A stretch of DNA of 64,000 nt from Rhizobiaceae bacterium (GCA_017644105.1 JAEPMD010000002.1:1-64000); one strand, 5' to 3'. Positions 17,117 to 27,105 are shown, numbered from the stretch's first letter. Notes: generated by a model from the sequence alone, not told the origin. Numbers and translations are program-made.

Positions 17117-18403
17117 TTAAGCGACCCGATTAAGCTTTGCGACAAAGAATCCATCTGTTCCAGTTCGGTGCGGTGAGCATAAAATACCAATCCCGGTATG
17201 CGATCTCGGCACATCATCGCGGCCTGTGAGCTCAACCCATTTTTGCGACAAATCTATCGCCTCGAAATTTGAGTTTTCATCAAGGAATTTTGAGACGATC
17301 GCATCGTTCTCCTGAGGCAGAACCGAACAGGTCACATAAGTGAGCTCTCCACCTGGGCGAACATATTGTGATGCTTTGTTGATGACTTCTTTTTGCTGAT
17401 TTAAACGCGTGGCCAGACTTTTTTCCGACAAACGCCATTTGGTATCGGGGCGTCGACGCCAGGTTCCTGTTCCAGAACAAGGGGCATCCACCAAAACTTT
17501 ATCGCAATTATCTAGGAGCTGAGCGAGCGCTTCATCATCCTCGATCAATTGAACATTACGTGTTCCAGCGCGTCGCAGGCGCTCAATCATTGGTGCCATG
17601 CGGCGACGATCATTATCGTAGGTGTGGATCTGTCCGCTATTATCCATGGCCGCAGAGAGCGCCAAAGATTTGCCACCACCACCTGCGCAATAATCCAAAA
17701 CCTGTTCGCCCTTCTGCCCATCCGTTAGCGCGGCAGCAAGCTGTGAGCCTTCATCCTGGATTTCAAACCAGCCTTTGGCAAAGGGGATGTCTGCGGCCAC
17801 ATTGGGCAAGCGACCGGGTCCGTTATCAGCTGTGATACGCACACTGTCAGCGAGTAAATCACCAGCAACAGCATTTGTTTTTGACAATGAATTGAGCACT
17901 TTTTCGCGTGTAGATCTGAGCGTATTTACCCGCAGATCAAGCGAAGGTCTTTGCGTTAGCGCTTGCGCTTCGATAAGCCAATCATCACCAAATGCGCGTT
18001 TGAAATCATCCATCAGCCATTGCGGGATATCACCCTGAACATGTTCATCCGCTTGCGTAAGATTGGCATTTTGGAACTGGGACATTTGCGCATCAGATAA
18101 AAATTCAGGTGCAAATTTGTCGCCATCTAACTGGTTTTTAAGGTCGTCAATCGTCATTCCCCACTGCCGCAGCAAAACTGCAAACGCGATAGCGCGTGGA
18201 CTGTCGTCACCCATCATATATCCATGGGAGAGTTTCATGCGCAATGCGTCGTAAACAATATTGCCAATCGCACCGCGGTCGCCGGAACCTGCAAATCTGT
18301 GCGAGCTGCCCCAATCTTTAAGCGCATTGGCGACAGGCTTATGATGCTGTTCAATCGCTTCCAAAACTTCAATTGCCGCCTGCAATCGGCCACCAATTCG
18401 CAT
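17117..18403 (-). CDS. RsmB/NOP2-type RNA (cytosine-5-)-methyltransferase
   Basis: 428-residue SAM-dependent methyltransferase of the RsmB/Sun group, which in E. coli makes m5C967 in 16S rRNA. The N-terminal NusB-like region (about 1-130) is followed by the catalytic domain: SAM-binding VLDYCAGGGGKSLAL, the acidic TYDNDRRRMAPM, motif IV DAPCSGTGTWRRRPD with one conserved Cys, and motif VI TYVTCSVLPQEND with the catalytic Cys. The exact target base is inferred from homology only. Confidence 0.88.
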   Translation of the reverse strand: MRIGGRLQAAIEVLEAIEQHHKPVANALKDWGSSHRFAGSGDRGAIGNIVYDALRMKLSHGYMMGDDSPRAIAFAVLLRQWGMTIDDLKNQLDGDKFAPEFLSDAQMSQFQNANLTQADEHVQGDIPQWLMDDFKRAFGDDWLIEAQALTQRPSLDLRVNTLRSTREKVLNSLSKTNAVAGDLLADSVRITADNGPGRLPNVAADIPFAKGWFEIQDEGSQLAAALTDGQKGEQVLDYCAGGGGKSLALSAAMDNSGQIHTYDNDRRRMAPMIERLRRAGTRNVQLIEDDEALAQLLDNCDKVLVDAPCSGTGTWRRRPDTKWRLSEKSLATRLNQQKEVINKASQYVRPGGELTYVTCSVLPQENDAIVSKFLDENSNFEAIDLSQKWVELTGRDDVPRSHTGIGILCSPHRTGTDGFFVAKLNRVA

Positions 18404-18488
18404 GGTGCACTCCCATATAAATATTGTGATCTTTAGAGGGCCGTCCTAGACCCTTATGCACGTTCATGCAAGCGAATACTCGCTTGGC

Positions 18489-19235
18489 TTAAATGCAGCG
18501 CCCACCATCGACTTCCATGGCAACACCCGTAACCATCGACGCTTCATCAGAACACAAAAAACACGCCGCATTGCCCATATCCTCTGGTGTTGAAAACCGT
18601 CCGATGGGAATGGTGGAAATAAACTTGGCGCGCATATCTGGCGTATCTTCACCCATAAACGACTTCAATAATGGTGTTTCGCCCGCCACCGGATTGATCG
18701 CGTTAACGCGAATACCTGAACTTGCAAGTTCAATCGCCATGGTTTTGGTGGCCGTAATCATCCAACCTTTCGAGCAATTATACCAATTTAAGTTCGGACG
18801 CGGGGAGACCCCAGCTGTTGACGCGACATTTAAAATTGCGCCAGCGCCATTTGCCTTCATATGCGGAATAAGGTGTTTTGCGGTGAGATAGACCGATTTC
18901 ATATTCACACTGTAAACGCGATCAAAATCCTCTTCGCTGATATCTTCAAGCGGTGTTGGCATATGGGTAACACCGGCATTATTGACCAGAATATCGATCT
19001 TACCGAATTCGTTAATTGCAGCTTCCGCCATCTTTTGAACGCTCTCGCCAGATGCAACATTGGCTTCGATCGCAATTGTGTTGTCACCCTTTTGTTTGGC
19101 ACTTTCTTTTGCTGCATCACCATTGATATCGACAATGGCGACGCGCGCGCCTTCAGCCAAAAATTTATCGACAATGCCCGCACCAAATCCGGAAGCGCCA
19201 CCCGTGATGATGGCCGTTTTCCCTTCAAGTCGCAT
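18489..19235 (-). CDS. Short-chain dehydrogenase/reductase (SDR)
   Basis: 248-residue classical SDR. Cofactor motif TGGASGFGAGI (about 12-22), Asp in VAIVDINGDA (about 35-40) favouring NAD(H), NNAGVTH, and the active site with Ser in LNVASTAGVS and Tyr-Lys in WYNCSKGW (about 150-157). The C-terminus GVAMEVDGGRCI is typical of the glucose/3-oxoacyl-ACP reductase subgroup. It is the last gene of the operon that begins with the M20 deacylase, 33 bp after the aldehyde dehydrogenase. A plausible role is oxidising an alcohol to the aldehyde used by that enzyme; this is inference. Confidence 0.9.
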   Translation of the reverse strand: MRLEGKTAIITGGASGFGAGIVDKFLAEGARVAIVDINGDAAKESAKQKGDNTIAIEANVASGESVQKMAEAAINEFGKIDILVNNAGVTHMPTPLEDISEEDFDRVYSVNMKSVYLTAKHLIPHMKANGAGAILNVASTAGVSPRPNLNWYNCSKGWMITATKTMAIELASSGIRVNAINPVAGETPLLKSFMGEDTPDMRAKFISTIPIGRFSTPEDMGNAACFLCSDEASMVTGVAMEVDGGRCI

Positions 19236-19268
19236 GATTGAAATTCCTCCTCGAATTAAAGTCCTAGC

Positions 19269-20732
19269 TTATTCACCATGCCAATTGGCAACGGTTTTAA
19301 GCGTTGAAAATCCATAAAGCGCTTCAAAGCCTTTTTCACGTCCATGACCGGATTTCCCATGTCCGCCAAAGGGGAGCTCAACTCCACCGCCAGCGCCATA
19401 ATTATTGATAAATATCTGTCCTGATTTAATTGCCTTGGCCATGCGCATTTGACGCCCGCCATTTTCAGTCCAGACACCAGCAACCAATCCATAATCTGTA
19501 GCATTGGCGATTGCGATCGCTTCGGCTTCGCCATCAAAAGGAATAATCACTTGAACGGGGCTAAATATTTCATCTTTGGCCAAGGGATGATCAGGGGAGA
19601 CATCTTTGAGCAATGTGGGGAGGATATAAGCGCCATCCTCTGGCAGATCATCGACAAAGCGTCCTTGGGCGGCAATGGCAATGGAACCGTCATCTGTCGC
19701 GCTTAGAAATCCTTCGACAATGTCTTTCTGTCGCGAAGAGACCAGCGGCCCAAGCGAATGATCGCCCATTGAAGGACCAACTGTAAGTTTGCGATAGGCC
19801 TCGCTCATCCGGGTCACAACATCCTCATAGATCTCGCGTTCTACTAATATCCGTGATGCGGCTGAACAGGTTTGCCCCGCATTTTGAATGCCTGCATTGA
19901 CGAGGAATGGCAATGCACGATCAATATTCGCATCTTTGAAAACGATCTGCGGTGATTTACCACCCAATTCAAGGGTCACTGGTACAATGTTTTCAGATGC
20001 TGCTTGTTGCACCTTCACGCCAGTCGCAACTGATCCTGTAAATGAAATATGGTTCACACCCTTATGCGCCGTTAGTGCCGCGCCTGCTTCATGCCCAAAA
20101 CCAGGGACAACATTAAGTGCGCCTTTCGGAAGGCCGCATTCATCAGCAATCTTTGCAAATGCCAGTGCGGTCAAACAAGCTTCTTCTGCGGGTTTTAAAA
20201 CGCAGGCATTGCCCATGGTCAGCGCCGCGCCCACAGATCGCCCGATAATTTGCATGGGATAATTCCATGGCACAATATGCCCTGTGACACCATGCGGTTC
20301 GCGCAATGTGTAAACATTATAATCCTGCATATAGGGTATGGTTTGCCCGTGCACCTTATCCGCAGCGCCGCCATAAAATTCCATATAGCGTGCCAATGCG
20401 ATGGCGTCATTGCGCGCTTGTGTCAGCGGCTTGCCAACATCGCGCGCTTCAAGTTCAGCCAGCCATTCAATTTGGTTGAGGATTTCCATGCCGATCTTGG
20501 AGATCAATCGCCCACGTTCCGCCGCGGTCATTTGTCCCCATTCACCACTCAAGGCGTTTTGTGCAGCCTCAACAGCAAGATCGATATCATCAGATGTACC
20601 CTGCGCGATCTCGCATAGCTTTGTGCCATAGGAAGGGTCGAAGAGTTCGATCATCTGGCCTTTTACGGGCGGCACCCATTTACCATCAATGAAGCAATGA
20701 TCGTTTTTAAGTTTTGTGTCAAATGCAGTCAT
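19269..20732 (-). CDS. NAD(P)-dependent aldehyde dehydrogenase
   Basis: 487-residue ALDH-superfamily enzyme that oxidises an aldehyde to the acid. The catalytic Glu is in VTLELGGKSPQ and the nucleophilic Cys in NAGQTCSAASR. NAD-binding segments are VPWNYPMQIIGRSVG with KPAEEA, and FTGSVATGV. The EIFSPV and GGVELPFGGHGKSGHGREKG C-terminal motifs are present. It resembles the betaine/gamma-amino aldehyde dehydrogenase branch, but the substrate is not determined by sequence alone. The start codon abuts the ABC ATPase stop with no gap, so the two are translationally linked. Confidence 0.92.
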   Translation of the reverse strand: MTAFDTKLKNDHCFIDGKWVPPVKGQMIELFDPSYGTKLCEIAQGTSDDIDLAVEAAQNALSGEWGQMTAAERGRLISKIGMEILNQIEWLAELEARDVGKPLTQARNDAIALARYMEFYGGAADKVHGQTIPYMQDYNVYTLREPHGVTGHIVPWNYPMQIIGRSVGAALTMGNACVLKPAEEACLTALAFAKIADECGLPKGALNVVPGFGHEAGAALTAHKGVNHISFTGSVATGVKVQQAASENIVPVTLELGGKSPQIVFKDANIDRALPFLVNAGIQNAGQTCSAASRILVEREIYEDVVTRMSEAYRKLTVGPSMGDHSLGPLVSSRQKDIVEGFLSATDDGSIAIAAQGRFVDDLPEDGAYILPTLLKDVSPDHPLAKDEIFSPVQVIIPFDGEAEAIAIANATDYGLVAGVWTENGGRQMRMAKAIKSGQIFINNYGAGGGVELPFGGHGKSGHGREKGFEALYGFSTLKTVANWHGE

Positions 20733-22352
20733 CTAAGTCATCTTTTCTTTGGCGCGGATTTCTTCGATATCGAGTTTTGGAATGGCTCTAATCAGCGATT
20801 GCGTATAGGCGTGTTGCGGGTTCTCAAACACATCTTGCGTCGATCCGGTCTCAACGATTTTTCCGCGCTCCATCACCAATACGCGATCCGTGATCGAACG
20901 CACGACAGATAAATCATGAGAAATAAACAGATATGAGAGATTAAATCGGTCGCTCAGTTCAGCCAATAGATCAAGCACCTGTGCGCGGATCGAGACATCG
21001 AGCGCGGATACCGCTTCATCTAATACAATCAGCGAAGGTTTGACGATGAGTGCGCGCGCAATGGCAATCCGTTGGCGCTGGCCGCCGGAAAATTCGTGAA
21101 TATACTTATCACCATCTTCCGCTTTAAGCCCCACACTTTCCAATGCTTCTGTAACCGCAGCGTCAATCTGAGCGTCAGTTAATTCTTCGGTTTTTGTATA
21201 AAAAGGTTCGGTGATCAGGCGTTTGACTTTGTGTCTCGGGTTAAAAGAAGAATAGGGGTCTTGGAAGACGATTTGTGTTGCAGCGCGCTGTGATAGATCC
21301 GGTCCTTTGCCGCTGGACGAGAAGGTTTTGCCATTGATCAGGACGTGGCCTTCGTCGAGTGATTTAAGCGCCAAAATCGCGCGACTGAGTGTGGATTTCC
21401 CGCAGCCTGAACCGCCGACAAGACCGACATTTTCACCACGGTGAATTTTAAAAGACACGTTATCCACGGCACGAAAATATCGTTGTTTTGAAAATAAATG
21501 TGTCTTGGGCAGTTTGTAATCGCAAGAGACATGTTCAACACTCAAGACGATATCGTTGTCATCTTGCTGGTGCGGCGCGCGGTCTGGCACGTGATTAGAA
21601 GCTGAAAATAATTGCCGTGTATAAGGATGTTGCATCTTTGAGAAAACATCGATCGACGCGCCTTGTTCAACGATCTCACCATCTTTCATCACCACCACAT
21701 CATCGGCCATTTGTGCCACAACCGCGAGATCATGGGTGATGAGCATGAGCGATAAACCATCTTCTCGCACTAGCTTTTCAAGGAGCTCCAAAATTTCGGC
21801 TTGTGTTGTGACATCAAGCGCGGTGGTAGGCTCATCAGCGATCAATAATTTGGGCTGAAGCGCAATTGCCATGGCAATCATCACGCGTTGACGTTGCCCA
21901 CCGGATAAATCATGCGGATAGCGCGAGAGTGGAAATTCGCTTTCTGGCAATTCGACGCGGTTTAACGTTTCGCGGGCGAGCTGCTCCGCTTCTCTCCGAG
22001 ATTTGCCTGTGTGAATACGGATGGATTCAGAAACCTGATCGCCGATGGTTTGCACCGGATTAAGCGCAGTCATTGGTTCCTGAAAAATCATCGAGATGTC
22101 ATTGCCGCGTAAGTGGCAGAAATCATCTTCGGAGAGGGTTTTGATATCCTCACCATCGAACTTAATCTCTCCGTCCCATTTGGTTCCATTTGGCAGCAAT
22201 TGCAAAACAGATAGCGCGGTGATCGATTTGCCTGAACCCGATTCACCCACAATCCCTAAAATTCGCCCAGCTTCCAAGTCAAAGCTGATATCTTTGAGGA
22301 TGGGTGTTTTGCCGATTGAAAGATTTAGATTTTGAACGTTAAGGAGGGTCAC
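20733..22352 (-). CDS. Peptide-type ABC transporter ATPase, DppD-DppF fusion
   Basis: 539-residue protein with two complete nucleotide-binding domains in one chain. Domain 1 (about 1-265) has Walker A GESGSGKS, signature LSGGQRQR and Walker B LLIADEPTTALD. Domain 2 (about 275-535) has GGSGCGKS, FSGGQRQR and LIVLDEAVSALD. Each carries the oligopeptide-type C-terminal extension. The fusion means one gene can power the two permeases. It overlaps the upstream permease gene by 4 bp and abuts the downstream aldehyde dehydrogenase gene. Confidence 0.94.
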   Translation of the reverse strand: MTLLNVQNLNLSIGKTPILKDISFDLEAGRILGIVGESGSGKSITALSVLQLLPNGTKWDGEIKFDGEDIKTLSEDDFCHLRGNDISMIFQEPMTALNPVQTIGDQVSESIRIHTGKSRREAEQLARETLNRVELPESEFPLSRYPHDLSGGQRQRVMIAMAIALQPKLLIADEPTTALDVTTQAEILELLEKLVREDGLSLMLITHDLAVVAQMADDVVVMKDGEIVEQGASIDVFSKMQHPYTRQLFSASNHVPDRAPHQQDDNDIVLSVEHVSCDYKLPKTHLFSKQRYFRAVDNVSFKIHRGENVGLVGGSGCGKSTLSRAILALKSLDEGHVLINGKTFSSSGKGPDLSQRAATQIVFQDPYSSFNPRHKVKRLITEPFYTKTEELTDAQIDAAVTEALESVGLKAEDGDKYIHEFSGGQRQRIAIARALIVKPSLIVLDEAVSALDVSIRAQVLDLLAELSDRFNLSYLFISHDLSVVRSITDRVLVMERGKIVETGSTQDVFENPQHAYTQSLIRAIPKLDIEEIRAKEKMT

Positions 22353-23212
22353 GATTTAACCCTCCTTAATTTTGGATCAAGCAAATCTCGCAACCCATCC
22401 CCCATTAGGTTCAAACCCAAAACGGTGAGCACGATCGTTAGACCCGGCACAAGTGCCAGATGTGGTGCAATCGAAATGAGCGTTTGTGCATCATTGAGCA
22501 TGCGCCCCCAGCTTGGAAGCGGCGGCTGTGCACCAAGTCCCACATAGGCAAGACCAGCTTCAGCTAATATGCCGAGCGAGAATTGTATTGTGCCTTGGAC
22601 GATCAATAGATTGGTGATGTTTGGCAAGATATGTTCAAGCGAAATGAGCGCCTTTGATTTACCGCAGACTTGCGCGGCCATTATATATTCGCGTTGCCAC
22701 AGGCTTAAAGCCGCGCCGCGTGATAATCGTGCAAAGACAGGGATATTGAAAATTCCAATTGCGATGATCGCATTTACAGCGCCAGGGCCAAATACAGCGG
22801 TGATCATGATCGCCAACAGGAGGGATGGAAATGCAAAAATGAGATCATTGCCGCGCATGATGATCTCATCGATCAAACCGCCGCGTTTGCTCGCGGCATA
22901 AAGGCCAAGCGGCACACCGGCAAGAATTCCCACACCCACGGCGACAAAGGCAACCGCCATAGAAACACGCGCACCAACCATGATCATCGACAACATATCG
23001 CGGCCAAAATGATCTGTACCGAGCCAATGGGCGGCCGAGGGTGTTTTGAGTTTATCGGAAATTGAAATCTGCGTTGCGTCATAAGGTGTCCAGATGAAGG
23101 ATACCAATGCCGCCAGCACAAAAATGGCTGTCAGACCCGCTCCGATCAAAAACCCGTTTGATCGCAAGATAAGTTGCAAGGTTGAGGGCTGAGAGATGGT
23201 TTGCTCACTCAT
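22349..23212 (-). CDS. Peptide-type ABC transporter permease (DppC-like)
   Basis: 287-residue inner-membrane permease of the oligopeptide/nickel type. The N-terminal OppC_N segment with one transmembrane helix (NGFLIGAGLTAIFVLAALVS) precedes the LGTDHFGRDMLSMIMVGAR motif typical of DppC. About five further helices follow, with the EAA-type loop region AAQVCGKSKALISLEHILPN that contacts the ATPase. It overlaps both neighbouring transporter genes by 4 bp. Confidence 0.94.
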   Translation of the reverse strand: MSEQTISQPSTLQLILRSNGFLIGAGLTAIFVLAALVSFIWTPYDATQISISDKLKTPSAAHWLGTDHFGRDMLSMIMVGARVSMAVAFVAVGVGILAGVPLGLYAASKRGGLIDEIIMRGNDLIFAFPSLLLAIMITAVFGPGAVNAIIAIGIFNIPVFARLSRGAALSLWQREYIMAAQVCGKSKALISLEHILPNITNLLIVQGTIQFSLGILAEAGLAYVGLGAQPPLPSWGRMLNDAQTLISIAPHLALVPGLTIVLTVLGLNLMGDGLRDLLDPKLRRVKS

Positions 23213-24159
23213 CGCGACCCCTCCCGCAAACGAGGGTCCGCAATGGCATAGGCAATGTCGACAAGGAAGGTCACAGCGATAACAGCAAAGACCAACAGAA
23301 TCACAACGCTGCGGACGACAATGAGATCGCGCTGGGTGATGCCCTGAAAGACCAATCGTCCGAGACCAGGTAGATAGAAGACATTTTCAATGATGATCCC
23401 ACCAGCCAGCAAAAATGAAAATTGCAGACCAATAATGGTCAAAACCGGGATCAGTGCATTGCGCAATGCATGGCGCCACAAAGCCTGGCGTCGGTTTAAA
23501 CCTTTGGCGCGTGCGGTTCGGATATAGTCTTCGCTGAGCGTATCTAGGAGCGAGGATCGCATCACCCGAGCTAGAATTGAAGCTTGCGGAAGTGCGAGCG
23601 CAATTGCAGGAAGCGTGAGAGCTTTCATGGCAGGGAAGAAACCTTGATCCCAACCGGGGAAGCCACCAGCGGAAAACCAGCGCAGATTGATCGAAAACAC
23701 CAAAACGAGCAGCATAGCGAACCAAAAATTCGGGATTGCTACGCCGAGCTGTGTGAGCCCCATAACCGAGACATCACCGAGCGAATTGCGTTTGGATGCG
23801 GCATAAATCCCCGCTGGAAACGCAATCAATGTTGAAAGCACAAGCGCGTAAAATGTCAGTGGTAGAGAAATAACGATACGGTCGGAAATCAGCTCGCTAA
23901 CAGGCACACGATAAGTGTAGGAAATTCCAAATTCACCCTGCAGCAAGCCTGTGACCCAGGTGAAATATCGAGAAGTAAGAGATGCATTTAAGCCAAGTTG
24001 TTCGCGCAGGGCTTCAACGGCATCGGGGTCCGCGTTTATGCCCAACATAAAGGCGGCGGGATCGCCGGGTATGATTTCAATAACAATGAATATCAATATG
24101 CTGGCAACGATCAAACTTGCCGACAAAGATACCAGTCGTTTTGAAATATATCTCAGCAT
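23209..24159 (-). CDS. Peptide-type ABC transporter permease (DppB-like)
   Basis: 316-residue permease with six predicted membrane helices. It shows the DppB N-terminal pattern (RLVSLSASLIVASILIFIVI then PGDPAAFMLG), the periplasmic GEFGISYTYRVPVSELI, and the ATPase-coupling loop RTARAKGLNRRQALWRHALR. It lies 69 bp downstream of the binding-protein gene, with an intergenic hairpin between them, and overlaps the second permease gene by 4 bp. Confidence 0.94.
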   Translation of the reverse strand: MLRYISKRLVSLSASLIVASILIFIVIEIIPGDPAAFMLGINADPDAVEALREQLGLNASLTSRYFTWVTGLLQGEFGISYTYRVPVSELISDRIVISLPLTFYALVLSTLIAFPAGIYAASKRNSLGDVSVMGLTQLGVAIPNFWFAMLLVLVFSINLRWFSAGGFPGWDQGFFPAMKALTLPAIALALPQASILARVMRSSLLDTLSEDYIRTARAKGLNRRQALWRHALRNALIPVLTIIGLQFSFLLAGGIIIENVFYLPGLGRLVFQGITQRDLIVVRSVVILLVFAVIAVTFLVDIAYAIADPRLREGSR

Positions 24160-24187
24160 AAACCCGCTTTATCATTGCCCATAAAAA

Positions 24188-24216
24188 GAGGCGGTTCTGC
24201 CATGCAAAACCGCCTC
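24188..24216 (-). terminator. Intercistronic hairpin/attenuator between binding protein and permease genes
   Basis: Perfect 9-bp stem (GAGGCGGTT at 24188-24196, AACCGCCTC at 24208-24216) with an 11-nt loop, followed on the minus strand by TTTTTAT. It sits between the binding-protein gene and the permease genes. Such hairpins commonly cause partial termination or protect the upstream mRNA so that binding protein is made in excess. Confidence 0.7.
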
Positions 24217-24228
24217 AATATTTAAGTA

Positions 24229-25731
24229 TTATTCTGACCAGTAAACACCCGTCATATCATTCGCTTGAGTTGGTGCGTTTTCCCACAAACCTTTAAGTTT
24301 TGCGTTTGCAACACCCGTACGCGCCAATTGGAACAGGTAACCATTGACCGCATCGTCTGCGATTTTCTGTTGAGCAGCAGCAATCAATGCAGAACGTTTT
24401 GCAGGATCAGTTTCCCCTTTAAGATCATCCATAATGGCTTTGAAATCCGCATCGCCATACTGGAAATAATAATCGTCACGTGCGTAAATTCCGATATCAA
24501 ACGGCTCAGTATGCGAGACGATTGTTAGATCGAAATCTTTACCGCGGAAGGCTTGTTCCAGCCATTGCGCCCATTCAAGATTTGAAATTTCCGTATCAAT
24601 GCCAACTTCACGCAATTGCGCAGCAATGATTTCGCCGCCGCGACGCGCATAAGATGGTGGTGGAAGTTTCAATGTCAGCGTTAAGTCAGACACACCAGCT
24701 TCCTGGAGTAGAGCCTTGGCTTTTTCAGGATCATAAGCAGATTGTGCTGTTAGATCGACATAGTCTGGGTTATGTGGCGCAAAGTGTGTTCCGATTGGCG
24801 TGCCATAGCCGAACATAGCCCCATCAATGATGGCTTGACGGTCAATCGCATGGGTGATCGCCTGACGCACTTTGATATTATCAAGTGGTGCTTTTTTGTT
24901 GTTCATCGCAAGGATTGTTTCACCTTCCGTTGAGCCAACCACCACTTCAAAACGCGGATCTGCACCCAATTGCGCTAGATTTTCAGGTGCAGGGAAAACA
25001 GGAAATGCATCAATATCTTCCGCCATCATCGCAGCGAAAGCAGCTGTTGGATCAGAGATAAATTTAAATGTGACATTTTCAAGTTTAACCGCTTCCCCCC
25101 AATAATCGGCATTGCGTGTGAGCATAACCGCATCACCTTTTGCCCAGTTCTTAAACGTGAACGGACCGGTGCCAACTGGATTACTGGCATTATTGTCAGC
25201 TGTTTCTGGCGCTACAATAACTGCATCACCCCAAGCCATGTTGAAGAGGAAAGAGCCGTTTGGCTTGTCCAATGTCACTCTAACGGTCAGTGGATCCACC
25301 ACATCAACGCTGGTAATGCCCGCAAACAGTGCTTTTTGCGCATTTGTTGAATCTTCAGCGCGCGCGCGATCAAGTGAGAATTTCACATCATCGGCATTCA
25401 TGTCAGACCCATCGTGGAACTTCACGCCGTCATTGAGTTTGAATGTGTAAACTGTGCCATCCTCAGAAATCTCCCAAGAAGCAGCCAATGCTGGATTAAC
25501 CGAGCCATCAGGTCCAAAGCGGGTGAGGCCTTCAAACACATTGGCATAAACAACTTCGTCGATAGCCGCTGCTGCACCACCAGTAGGGTCAAGATTCGGT
25601 GGCTCCAACTGCATGCCAATTGTGACATCAGTGTTCATTGCGTGGGCTGTTGATGATACCATGAACGCAGCGACTGCGCAGGATGCAGCAAGTGCTCTCA
25701 TCTTATGAGAAGTTAGATGATTAAAATTCAT
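24229..25731 (-). CDS. Family 5 extracellular solute-binding protein
   Basis: 500-residue periplasmic receptor of the oligopeptide/dipeptide/nickel ABC class. The signal peptide (about 1-31) has a hydrophobic core ALAASCAVAAFMVSS and an AHA cleavage region. The SBP_bac_5 domain follows: IGMQLEPPNLDPT, NVFEGLTRFGPDG, YTFKLNDGVKFHDG and NPVGTGPFTFKNW. The ligand cannot be read from sequence; family members bind peptides, opines, sugars, nickel or amide-linked compounds. It is the second gene of the operon, 10 bp after the M20 deacylase gene. Confidence 0.93.
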   Translation of the reverse strand: MNFNHLTSHKMRALAASCAVAAFMVSSTAHAMNTDVTIGMQLEPPNLDPTGGAAAAIDEVVYANVFEGLTRFGPDGSVNPALAASWEISEDGTVYTFKLNDGVKFHDGSDMNADDVKFSLDRARAEDSTNAQKALFAGITSVDVVDPLTVRVTLDKPNGSFLFNMAWGDAVIVAPETADNNASNPVGTGPFTFKNWAKGDAVMLTRNADYWGEAVKLENVTFKFISDPTAAFAAMMAEDIDAFPVFPAPENLAQLGADPRFEVVVGSTEGETILAMNNKKAPLDNIKVRQAITHAIDRQAIIDGAMFGYGTPIGTHFAPHNPDYVDLTAQSAYDPEKAKALLQEAGVSDLTLTLKLPPPSYARRGGEIIAAQLREVGIDTEISNLEWAQWLEQAFRGKDFDLTIVSHTEPFDIGIYARDDYYFQYGDADFKAIMDDLKGETDPAKRSALIAAAQQKIADDAVNGYLFQLARTGVANAKLKGLWENAPTQANDMTGVYWSE

Positions 25732-25741
25732 GTTGATCTCC

Positions 25742-27049
25742 TTATTCGTTAAGATGGTCAGGGTATAGCAAAGTTTTGAGGGTTTGCGCCATCACTTTAG
25801 CCGAATCCAACATGTCTTTTATGGAAATATATTCATCTGGTTGATGCGCGAGGTCCAAAATGCCCGGACCATATGCGATACAGTCTTTGAGTTTTCCAAT
25901 CCGATCAATGTGTTTTTGATCATAAGTACCTGGGGATACCACATATGATGGCTCGCATTTCAACACAGATCCAATGGCCTGGTGAACAGCCTGGACAACG
26001 GGTGCATTTTTATCCGCCATGGTCGGCGTGACCTGCCATAGCTCCTTAATATCATATTCGAACGTCTCTCGTTCTTGTTTAACTCGTTCTAAAAGATCAA
26101 TAATTTCTTCGCGCACCTCTTCAGGCTCTTCTTCAATCAGATAACGCCGATCAATCACAAGTCGTGCTGAATCCGGCACGCAGGATGATAAAAATCCCGT
26201 GAAATCCTCTTCCGGTTCCGCTTGACCGCCATGGATGGAATTGATGTTGATGGTTGAATGTCGTGCGCCTTCTGGCACAACAGGCATCGCCGTTTTGCGA
26301 TCATAAAGCGCTGGCACCAATTCATCTTCGATTTTATGAAGCACGGCCCCCATATGGCGGACAGCACAATCGCCTAAAAATGGCATGGCACCGTGGGCAA
26401 TACGGCCTTTTGTTTCAATTTCAGCCCAAAAAACACCTCTATGTCCCAAACAAATGCGATCTTTGTTTAAGGGCTCAGGAATAATGACATGTTGAACCCG
26501 GCTAGGGTCGAAATAGCCATTTTCGGCCAAATAAGCGACACCACCATAACCGCCAGTTTCTTCATCTGCTGTTCCTGAAATTTCGATCGCGCCAGGAAAA
26601 TCAGGATAAGCTTCGATAAAGGCTTCAGCAGCAATGATCGAAGAGGCCAATCCGCCTTTCATATCGCAGGTGCCGCGCCCATAAATCAAATCGCCTTCGA
26701 TCTCTGCACCAAAAGGATCTCTGGTCCAGCCTTGGCCAATTTCTACGACATCTGTGTGGGAATTGAAATGTACGCATTGGCCAGAATGCTTTCCTTCTTT
26801 GCGCGCGACAATATTCCATCTTGGATATTTATCGCTGTCCCCGGGACAGTCTTTTGCGCGGATGAGCTCAGTTTCAAAACCAGATTTGGACAGTCTTTTC
26901 TGGAGATATTCGCATATTTCAAGATAACAATCGCCGGGTGGATTGAGCGTAGGAATGCGGATGAGATCTTGGGTCAAATTGATAAGATCTTCTCGCTTAC
27001 CATCTATGAGCGAATTTATTCTGGAATCAACTGCAACGGAACTACTCAT
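25742..27049 (-). CDS. M20-family ArgE/DapE-type deacylase
   Basis: 435-residue zinc-dependent amidohydrolase. Metal-site motifs: NSHTDVVEIG (His and Asp), GRGTCDMKGGLAS (bridging Asp) and GTADEETGGYGG (catalytic and metal Glu); a dimerisation domain with NININSIHGGQAEPEEDF lies in the middle, and a metal His is likely near the C-terminus (LDLAHQPDEYI). ArgE/DapE-like enzymes remove acyl groups from N-acyl amino acids or related amides. The ATG at 27049 is preferred over a TTG five codons earlier. It is the first gene of the transporter operon, divergent from the PAS-LuxR regulator. Confidence 0.9.
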   Translation of the reverse strand: MSSSVAVDSRINSLIDGKREDLINLTQDLIRIPTLNPPGDCYLEICEYLQKRLSKSGFETELIRAKDCPGDSDKYPRWNIVARKEGKHSGQCVHFNSHTDVVEIGQGWTRDPFGAEIEGDLIYGRGTCDMKGGLASSIIAAEAFIEAYPDFPGAIEISGTADEETGGYGGVAYLAENGYFDPSRVQHVIIPEPLNKDRICLGHRGVFWAEIETKGRIAHGAMPFLGDCAVRHMGAVLHKIEDELVPALYDRKTAMPVVPEGARHSTININSIHGGQAEPEEDFTGFLSSCVPDSARLVIDRRYLIEEEPEEVREEIIDLLERVKQERETFEYDIKELWQVTPTMADKNAPVVQAVHQAIGSVLKCEPSYVVSPGTYDQKHIDRIGKLKDCIAYGPGILDLAHQPDEYISIKDMLDSAKVMAQTLKTLLYPDHLNE

Positions 27050-27105
27050 AAGTGCAAGTCTCAATTTTAAGATATCGACGAAATTAAAATATAACTATAT
27101 ATTAT

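Noticed and set aside
20733-22352. Possibility that the double ATPase frame is an assembly fusion of two genes
   Set aside because: A single uninterrupted frame with both domains and a sensible linker; such DppD-DppF fusions are common in this transporter class.
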